Assembly (NCBI GenBank): GCA_002364085.1
Contig: DEXK01000006.1
Location: 6,025 to 70,024, forward strand
Reading direction: 5' to 3'
Origin: Balneolaceae bacterium UBA3186
Lineage (GTDB): Bacteria; Bacteroidota; Rhodothermia; Balneolales; Balneolaceae
Length of the DNA stretch: 64,000 nucleotides
The translations under genes were made by a program, and so were the position numbers. A model generated the notes under the pieces. The model searched no databases. It saw only the letters and a list, made by a program, of their open reading frames with translations, and was not told the origin of the DNA. Positions 58,238-64,000 of the stretch are shown piece by piece. The stretch's first letter is position 1; each line of letters begins with the position of its first letter.

Positions 58238-60979
58238 TTATTTAACAAGAGTCATTTTTCTTGTCATAATTTTAGTACCTACTTCTAGTTGATAAATATA
58301 TATCCCGCTTGGCATATCCGAAGCATCCCATTCATAAGAATGCGCTCCTCGGGCTCTGGTTTCATTGAGAAGCACTGCTACCGGTTGTCCAACAATATTG
58401 AATACTGACAACTTTACAAGACCTTCCTCAGGCATATAGAAAGAAATTACAGTTGTTGGGTTAAATGGATTCGGATAATTCTGATGTAATTCTACATTCG
58501 AAGGCAATTCTTCTTCTTCCTTAACTACCAACTCTTTTGGGATTACCTTTAACGTAAAGCGATCATCTATAGAAGGAAGCATTACTTTATCTTCATTAGT
58601 AGCACTTACATTGGAATAATTAAATTTTAAAGACCAGTTCTCATGAATTTCATAAGACTTATCTTCTTTTAAGTCTTCGATCATAATAACCCAACCTTCG
58701 GGAATATCTCCCCATTCATTCACTTTTAATTCAAGTTCACCGCTTACAGGCGATACAATTTCAATTGGAAGTGAAGTTATATTTCCCGAATTAACATTAA
58801 TCTCAAAAGCATCGTATCTATTATTAGATACATTTGTAGCAAGAACCGTTTCAGTCAAATTTGAGAGATATAATTCTTTATTTAGTTTGAAATTTAAAGA
58901 ATTATCAGGAAATGCTTCCTCAGGGATAAAAGTGACCACCAAATTTGAAGAAGTAGATTTACTTTTTAATTCTAATTCTAAAACTCCCTTTTCAATTTTT
59001 TCTTGTTCAACAACCGGATTTTTTAATTCCTCTACGTTTATAGAAAGATCTTGCTCACTAAATTCGGAATTAAACTTCAACCAAAAAAGATCACCTGAAA
59101 AGATCATAGCTTCAGCATCTACTTTAGTGATTTTTTCAAAATTTGTAGAACTTTTGTAGACGCTTATATTTTCAACCTGCTCCAATTTAGCCTGTAAAAC
59201 ATTTATCAATTGCTGGGCTGAGAAAGCGACGGATGTATTATTTTTTACTAAATTCAAACCTTCTGTAGATTGAATTAATCCATTTTCGTCCAGATCTAAT
59301 GACTTAATTGAAAGATTAAGCGACTTCGCAGAATCAGTATTCTTTGATTTCAATTTCTGCAGTTTTTCAGATGCATCTTTATCAAAATACCCAATCAGTA
59401 AATGATCATTTACTTCGGACCCTGCATTCTCATAAATTCTAAAACGTAATTCATTTACATCCCAATAATAAAATTCGGTTGACGCAAAATCGTCAATACT
59501 TATTTCTGATTTAAAAAGAGCTTTCCAACCGGGATTTGTAGTTTCCACGTTGTTTCTTCGTTGCTCAGTTATATTGGATGATTCGTTTCCGGTATTAGAT
59601 GTATTTACTCTGTTGTCGCTTATTAAATTTTGAGACTCATTCTTTTCTTTCTTTAGAATCTCAATTTCAGCAACTTTTTCATTTCCATCGTTTTTAAGCT
59701 GAATTAAACCTGAAGCAAATATTTTCAAGTCTTCTTCATCCGATATTCCATAAGAATTTGATACTATTTCCGAATCATTCTTTATCGAGTTAAACACAAC
59801 CAATGTTTCTCCAACGCCAAGCATCGTATTTCTGGGAAAGATAATACGGGCATCCTTGTTTTCAAGTTCCCAGTTCTTTAGGTCAATTTCTTTGCTCTCC
59901 AAATTATGGATCAAAAGAATGTCATCGCCATGATCTTCTGAAAGCTCTAATTTGACTTCTGGAATTTCATCATCACTTACTAGTACAGTATGTGTTATAA
60001 AATCACCGAATCTCCCACTGCTTAAATTTTGAAGACTAAATATTCCAGACTCGAGCCCCTCGTAATCATTATCATCCTTTAAGGGTACTTCGATTTCATA
60101 CACAGCATCTCCTATTAATCCTGTAAAATTGATCGTTTGCGAACTAAAACCATCAATTTCATCTCTCATTAGGGAGCTTGAAACTGAATCAAAAGCGACA
60201 TCGACAGTGAGTTTGGATCCATCGTGTTCATAAATAGCTACATTCAGTGAAGTCTGTTTCCTGTTTTCTTTTACTGCAGTAAGACTTTCATCAAAAAGAA
60301 TTACAGGAGGAGCTAATAAATTAAAAGAGGTTCCGAATCCTGGGAATCCGGCTTCATCATTTCCTCTCCAGAATCCGGCATTTGAAATAAATGTGAGTAA
60401 CATTTTTTTAGTACCGCTGGCGCCGTTTCTAATGTAATATTGATAATTGTTGTTACTCCCTAATTTGAGAACTGTATTTTTATTTTCATTCAGCACTTCA
60501 GGCAAATCAGAACCAAAGAAGGAGCGATCTTTTTTACCATCTTTATCTCCCCATCCCAGAGCGTATAAAAATCGAAATTGTTCTTTATCCTTTTGATAGA
60601 TAAACAATTGCTCTCTTTCTTGTGATAAATTTATTGAACCGTTTATCAAAACCTGATCGTTAGGTTCCGCATTAAACTTTATAGGGGTTCCAGCTTCTAT
60701 CTTTTTTTGAACAAAAACATTGATCTCATCGCCATCGGTAAAAGTTTGCTCACTATTATTCCATACTCCATTATTAATACTGAACTCTGTTCCTGATTCC
60801 AGTTCAATCAAAGACACAAGTTCAAACTCATTCGAACTTGAATTAACCGAAACGAATACAACATCCCCTGGTAGCAGCAATGTTTGAGCATAGGAGTTTT
60901 TTGTAATAAAGATTACAAAAAAGAAAAGGGCGATATGTAGTGTTCTGAAGAGTGCTTTTTTTTGTAGCGGTTCCGCCAT
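58238..60979 (-). CDS. Large secreted protein with type IX secretion C-terminal domain
   Basis: 913 residues from ATG 60979, which has 'aggga' six bases ahead; ATG 60985 is too close to it. Signal peptide ends 'NSYAQ'. Residues about 30-200 resemble lamin-tail-like or phytase-like surface modules ('LLLPGDVVFVSVNSSSNEFELVSLIELESGTEF'), then a Calx-beta-like strand set ('EVPLKDDNDYEGLESGIFSLQN'), then a lamin-tail-like segment ('SKEIDLKNWELENKDARIIFP'). The end is a type IX sorting domain: 'NVELHQNYPNPFNPTTVISF', 'KLSVFNIVGQPVAVLLNETRARGAHSYEWDASDMPSGIYIYQLEVGTKIMTRKMTLVK'. It is exported across the outer membrane; its role is unknown, with adhesion or nutrient binding possible. Confidence 0.87.
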   Translation of the reverse strand: MAEPLQKKALFRTLHIALFFFVIFITKNSYAQTLLLPGDVVFVSVNSSSNEFELVSLIELESGTEFSINNGVWNNSEQTFTDGDEINVFVQKKIEAGTPIKFNAEPNDQVLINGSINLSQEREQLFIYQKDKEQFRFLYALGWGDKDGKKDRSFFGSDLPEVLNENKNTVLKLGSNNNYQYYIRNGASGTKKMLLTFISNAGFWRGNDEAGFPGFGTSFNLLAPPVILFDESLTAVKENRKQTSLNVAIYEHDGSKLTVDVAFDSVSSSLMRDEIDGFSSQTINFTGLIGDAVYEIEVPLKDDNDYEGLESGIFSLQNLSSGRFGDFITHTVLVSDDEIPEVKLELSEDHGDDILLIHNLESKEIDLKNWELENKDARIIFPRNTMLGVGETLVVFNSIKNDSEIVSNSYGISDEEDLKIFASGLIQLKNDGNEKVAEIEILKKEKNESQNLISDNRVNTSNTGNESSNITEQRRNNVETTNPGWKALFKSEISIDDFASTEFYYWDVNELRFRIYENAGSEVNDHLLIGYFDKDASEKLQKLKSKNTDSAKSLNLSIKSLDLDENGLIQSTEGLNLVKNNTSVAFSAQQLINVLQAKLEQVENISVYKSSTNFEKITKVDAEAMIFSGDLFWLKFNSEFSEQDLSINVEELKNPVVEQEKIEKGVLELELKSKSTSSNLVVTFIPEEAFPDNSLNFKLNKELYLSNLTETVLATNVSNNRYDAFEINVNSGNITSLPIEIVSPVSGELELKVNEWGDIPEGWVIMIEDLKEDKSYEIHENWSLKFNYSNVSATNEDKVMLPSIDDRFTLKVIPKELVVKEEEELPSNVELHQNYPNPFNPTTVISFYMPEEGLVKLSVFNIVGQPVAVLLNETRARGAHSYEWDASDMPSGIYIYQLEVGTKIMTRKMTLVK

Positions 60980-61069
60980 AGGCATTCCCTATTTTACAAT
61001 GCTAATACTATTCTATAATTAAACTATTTCTTTATTAAAAGGCATATTAAAATTCAAGAAATTCAAATT

Positions 61070-62371
61070 TTAATCATCCAGGTTCGGCGTGCCGAGTTTT
61101 CCTTCAGTTGAAGCCACTGTTAGTGCAACGGCAGCATCACCTGTAATATTGACTGTTGTTCTGCACATATCAAGAATTCTGTCTACACCCAATATAAGTG
61201 CTATACCTTCAACAGGCACATTTATTGACTGCAATACAACAACTAACATTACAATTCCAGCTCCTGGAACTCCTGCAGCTCCAATTGAAGCTAATGTTGC
61301 TGTTAGTACAATGGTTAATTGTTGAATTATAGTTAAATCCATCCCTAACGCTTGTGCAATAAAAACTGCCGCAACAGCTTGGTATAAACTCGTACCATCC
61401 ATATTAATTGTTGCACCAATAGGCAAAACAAAACTAGAAACTTCCTCTTCTACTCCAAGATTCTTTTCTACTCTTTCCATTGTTACAGGAAGTGTGGCTG
61501 AACTTGAACTTGTGCTGAACCCCAATAACATTGCAGGTCTTATTGCTTTAAAGAAAGTACCTAAACTTACTTTTGTGAAGATTTTAAACATTGCTGTATA
61601 CACCAATAATACATGCAAAATAAGCGCTGATACTACTACAAGGCAGTATGCTCCTAACGCGTATAACAGATCTCCTGCTTTTCCGAGATCATCTCCTGCA
61701 AGATCAACAATTAATGCAGCCATGAGTGCAAATACACCATATGGTGCTGTTTTCATTATCAAATCTACAATTTTGATAATGACATCATTAAAAGAATCGA
61801 ATACGTTTACAAGAAGCTGTCCTTTTTCCCCTCCTACTTTAATAATTCCAATTCCCAATAATATTGCTACAAATACGATCTGAAGCATATTGGAATTTTC
61901 ACTAGCTGATTTGAAAAAGTTATCAGGAGCTATTCCAACTATAAAATCTAAAGGTCTGCGTTCTTTTACTTTCATCGCATCCTCTTCTTTTTCACCTACA
62001 TTATCTCGATAGGTTTCCTGAAGCTCTATTTTAGTTTCTTCAGGAAGAGCTTTACCCGGTTCCCAAACATTTACTGATACTAATCCTATTGTGATTGCAA
62101 AAACTGTAGTACAAAGATAGATAATAACCGTTTTGCCGCCCATTCTTGAAAGAGATGCTGTATCGTTCAAACTTGTTACACCTGCAACCAGCGAAGCTAA
62201 AACCAATGGTACTGCTATAAGCTTAAGAAGGGTAATAAATATTGTTCCGAATGGTTTAATAAAATCTAAAGTAAACTCATTGAAACCTGCTAAAGCAGAA
62301 ACAAGCCCCCATATTAAACCTAATATTAAACCTAGAATGATCTGCCAGTGTAATTTTTTATACCACTTCAT
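61070..62371 (-). CDS. Dicarboxylate/amino acid:cation symporter (DAACS, GltP-like)
   Basis: 433 residues with eight predicted membrane helices plus hairpins. The serine-rich re-entrant loop 'GFSTSSSSATLPVTMERVEKNLG', 'LPIGATINMDGTSLYQAVAAVFIAQ' (NMDGT) and 'LILGVDRILDMCRTTVNITGDAAVA' are hallmarks of the family. Imports glutamate/aspartate or C4-dicarboxylates with sodium or protons. An unusual charged loop at about 110-145 ('PEETKIELQETYRDNVGEKEEDAMKVKERRPLD') sits between helices 3 and 4. Third gene of a leftward run (63193, 62373, 61070); its start is two bases from the preceding stop. Confidence 0.93.
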   Translation of the reverse strand: MKWYKKLHWQIILGLILGLIWGLVSALAGFNEFTLDFIKPFGTIFITLLKLIAVPLVLASLVAGVTSLNDTASLSRMGGKTVIIYLCTTVFAITIGLVSVNVWEPGKALPEETKIELQETYRDNVGEKEEDAMKVKERRPLDFIVGIAPDNFFKSASENSNMLQIVFVAILLGIGIIKVGGEKGQLLVNVFDSFNDVIIKIVDLIMKTAPYGVFALMAALIVDLAGDDLGKAGDLLYALGAYCLVVVSALILHVLLVYTAMFKIFTKVSLGTFFKAIRPAMLLGFSTSSSSATLPVTMERVEKNLGVEEEVSSFVLPIGATINMDGTSLYQAVAAVFIAQALGMDLTIIQQLTIVLTATLASIGAAGVPGAGIVMLVVVLQSINVPVEGIALILGVDRILDMCRTTVNITGDAAVALTVASTEGKLGTPNLDD

Positions 62372-62372
62372 A

Positions 62373-63191
62373 TTATATAATTAATGTAGTTAAAAGTACT
62401 AATAAGGACGCTGTTCCTGTTGAAAGCCAATTTACAATATTATTGCTTACCGTTATGGTCCCTGTTTCGTTATTTGAAAGAAATGGGATTTTCAATGAGC
62501 TACCCTGAAGTTTAACACCCAAAAAGGAATCAACAAAACATCCTAAGAAACCTGTCGCTCCAATTATAATGCAAACTAAAAGAGAAATCTCACTAAACAT
62601 AACCCAACACAAAGTGCTTAATATTACCGATCCCATTAAAGCACTTAAACTTCCTTTATAGCTTATTCCCCCATCAGTTCCTGCTGAAACTTCTTTTAAA
62701 GTTGTAATAAGATATGCTTTAGTATTAGGTCTGTTTCCGAGTTCCGTAGCCCAAGTATCAGCTGTAGCAGCAACAATACTGGTAACAGATGCAGCTAAAA
62801 AAATTGGATTCTCAGAAATAAACCAAATTAATATCCATAAACATAACCAGAACCCGTTTGCCCAAACCTGCCTTCCATCTCTTCTGAATTTGATAGAACG
62901 TGCATCTTCGGTTGCCATAACGTCTTTTGATAACAATGAAGCTGATATAAAAAAGAACAAAACTATGGCGGCTACTTGCCAATCTCCTATTCCAAAAGAA
63001 ATAACTCCAAAAATTGCAGCGGCAAGTGCTCCATCATATGTGAGCCAGTTTAAAAGAAATGCAGTAACTCCGAAAAGTGCCGCTAACAAAACAGCTATAC
63101 CAATCCTGACATGATCATCAACTTCTCCAAAAATGAAGAACACAAAGATCAGTGAAAATAGAAAAAAGATATTTATGTGACGATGAGTCAC
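62373..63191 (-). CDS. DUF92 membrane protein (VTE6-like)
   Basis: 272 residues from GTG 63191, placed one base after the preceding gene's stop (TAAAGTG). A TTG at 63248 would force a 57-base overlap. It holds about seven membrane segments. 'LLAALFGVTAFLLNWLTYDGALAAAIFGVISFGIGDWQVAAIVLFFFISASLLSK' and 'SVTSIVAATADTWATELGNRPNTKAYLITTLKEVSAGTDGGISYKGSLSALMGS' are the DUF92 core. The plant homologue VTE6 is a phytyl-phosphate kinase, so a polyprenyl-phosphate or CTP-dependent lipid kinase is possible. In operon with a small membrane protein and the symporter. Confidence 0.85.
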   Translation of the reverse strand: MTHRHINIFFLFSLIFVFFIFGEVDDHVRIGIAVLLAALFGVTAFLLNWLTYDGALAAAIFGVISFGIGDWQVAAIVLFFFISASLLSKDVMATEDARSIKFRRDGRQVWANGFWLCLWILIWFISENPIFLAASVTSIVAATADTWATELGNRPNTKAYLITTLKEVSAGTDGGISYKGSLSALMGSVILSTLCWVMFSEISLLVCIIIGATGFLGCFVDSFLGVKLQGSSLKIPFLSNNETGTITVSNNIVNWLSTGTASLLVLLTTLII

Positions 63192-63192
63192 T

Positions 63193-63444
63193 TTAAGAGG
63201 GTTGGCTTGATTCTTCCTGCTCGCCTCTATTGTGCTTAAGAATTGCAAATATAACTATTACATAACCAGACATAACCATTATCGGTGATATGAACAGAGA
63301 TATAAAACCGTCTATCTCATTTTCCATATACATAGCAGTAAAACCTGTTATAATGAGAAATATCGCAATTCCGATAATTTTATAATTAAATGATGAGAAG
63401 AACATTGGTTGTTTGTCAATATTCTTTGAATTCTTTTTTGCCAT
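63193..63444 (-). CDS. Small membrane protein (DUF3098-like)
   Basis: 83 residues with two membrane segments ('YKIIGIAIFLIITGFTAMYM' and 'FISPIMVMSGYVIVIFAILKH') and charged ends 'MAKKNSKNIDKQP' and 'NRGEQEESSQPS'. The layout 'NYKxxIGxxLIxxGF...ISPIxVxxGYVxxIFAIL' matches DUF3098 of Bacteroidetes. Function unknown. It opens the leftward run with the DUF92 protein and the DAACS symporter. It stands divergent to maf, 92 bases away. Confidence 0.75.
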   Translation of the reverse strand: MAKKNSKNIDKQPMFFSSFNYKIIGIAIFLIITGFTAMYMENEIDGFISLFISPIMVMSGYVIVIFAILKHNRGEQEESSQPS

Positions 63445-63536
63445 TTATCTTTTATAAACCTTAACGTTTTCAGAGTTTGAAACGGAACCAGAAGTTATTT
63501 AATTATCTTTTAACTGCAAAGGCTATATCTGACAGA

Positions 63537-64000
63537 ATGAGAATTATCCTGGCTTCACAAAGCCCCCGACGAAAAAAATTATTACAACAGCTTGGTTTTA
63601 AATTTGATGTAATTCCAAGTTCGGTAAATGAGGATACGGATGAAAAAGATCCTGTACTTCTAGTAGAGAGCTTGGCTTTACAAAAAGCTCGTGATGTATC
63701 AACCAGTAATTCCAATAGTTTAATAATAGGGTCCGACACTATTGTAGTTAATAAAAACAAAATTTTAGGTAAACCTGAGAACGCAATCGAAGCTTCGGAA
63801 ATGTTAAATGAGTTAAGTGGTGAGCAACATTTCGTTTATACCGGGGTTGCAGTTCTGGAAACCAATTCTCAATCAAAAATTATAAGATCGGTGAATTTCT
63901 CGGTAGCTACTAAAGTATTTTTCTCAAACCTTGATCAAAAAGATATTGACGCGTATATAAAAACCGGAAGTCCTATGGATAAAGCGGGTAGTTATGGAAT
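63537..64000 (+). CDS. maf: Maf-like nucleotide pyrophosphatase, 3' end beyond window
   Basis: 154 codons up to the window edge, no stop yet. 'MRIILASQSPRRKKLLQQLG' is the family start (S-x-S-P-R-R-xx-LL), 'SLIIGSDTIVVNKNKILGKPE' holds the catalytic Asp, and 'IKTGSPMDKAGSYGI' at the edge is the G-x-P-x-DKAGxYxIQ motif. Maf enzymes remove modified or non-canonical nucleoside triphosphates (dTTP, UTP, modified bases) and affect cell division when overexpressed. ATG 63537 begins the motif directly, so the start is secure. Divergent from the small membrane protein at 63444. Confidence 0.93.
   Translation, partial: MRIILASQSPRRKKLLQQLGFKFDVIPSSVNEDTDEKDPVLLVESLALQKARDVSTSNSNSLIIGSDTIVVNKNKILGKPENAIEASEMLNELSGEQHFVYTGVAVLETNSQSKIIRSVNFSVATKVFFSNLDQKDIDAYIKTGSPMDKAGSYG

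Noticed and set aside
63503..63760. 85-residue minus-strand open frame at the right end
   Set aside because: It lies opposite the start of maf, whose family motifs are unmistakable.

Overview
The window is an AT-rich bacterial chromosome segment that fits the Balneolales / Rhodothermota branch near Bacteroidetes. The clues are a type IX secretion C-terminal domain with an 'NYPNPFNPTT' motif (gene at 58238), a one-piece hybrid two-component regulator of the propeller-kinase-receiver-AraC kind (15983), a histone H1-like Hc1 protein (5020), many lipoproteins with Bacteroidetes-style signals, and several Bacteroidetes-type domains of unknown function. No rRNA, prophage, CRISPR array or conjugative element is visible. 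The taxonomic call is inference from gene content, not a database match.

Layout. 1-1028: a REP-associated tyrosine transposase (RAYT) embedded in its own paired palindromes. 1029-7184 (+): penicillin-acylase-family hydrolase, a two-domain cytidine-deaminase homologue, an amino-acid-kinase-fold protein, Hc1, a small unknown protein, then an overlapping pair of periplasmic cell-wall proteins (beta-lactamase-like serine hydrolase and VanX-type D-Ala-D-Ala dipeptidase). 7217-13067 (-): two NTF2-like secreted proteins, a CHASE/four-PAS histidine kinase and a CynX-type MFS exporter. 13068-20056: a divergent pair, a large HAF/PKD lipoprotein with a polyacidic tail facing the hybrid two-component regulator. 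20347-28661: quinone oxidoreductase, YdjM-like membrane protein, tRNA-Asn, truA, the glgA-glgC glycogen operon and a NatAB-like ABC exporter.

28783-41231: GNAT acetyltransferase, propeller lipoprotein, an M1-peptidase homologue that has lost its zinc site and carries C-terminal HEAT-like helices, a HisN-type phosphatase, two YceI proteins around an outer-membrane barrel, tex, a DUF559 endonuclease-like gene with a foldback repeat, and an unusual zinc-ribbon SDR protein. 41384-51106: argD-like aminotransferase, TlpA-like thioredoxin, small envelope proteins, YffB/ArsC-like protein, DUF3108 protein, dut, OsmC-like, mscL, DUF4382 lipoprotein, hisE, and an ECF sigma factor overlapping a membrane protein. 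51112-64000: gltB, hisF, acyl-ACP thioesterase, aldo/keto reductase, the T9SS-secreted protein, a glutamate/dicarboxylate symporter operon with a DUF92 protein, and the 5' part of maf.

How it works together: most genes are housekeeping (histidine, arginine and glutamate metabolism, glycogen storage, nucleotide pool cleaning, tRNA modification) mixed with envelope functions. Histidine genes are scattered singly (hisN, hisE, hisF) rather than in one operon. The strongest candidates for undescribed biology are the RAYT/BIME locus, the inactivated M1-HEAT protein, the SDR lacking its catalytic tyrosine, the inverted-order cytidine deaminase next to a degenerate amino-acid kinase, and the HAF/PKD lipoprotein facing an orphan hybrid regulator. 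I did not see a convincing new defence or mobile system. Several families of intergenic foldback sequences (near 908, 23452, 32699, 38515 and 41246) are not explained by the genes.
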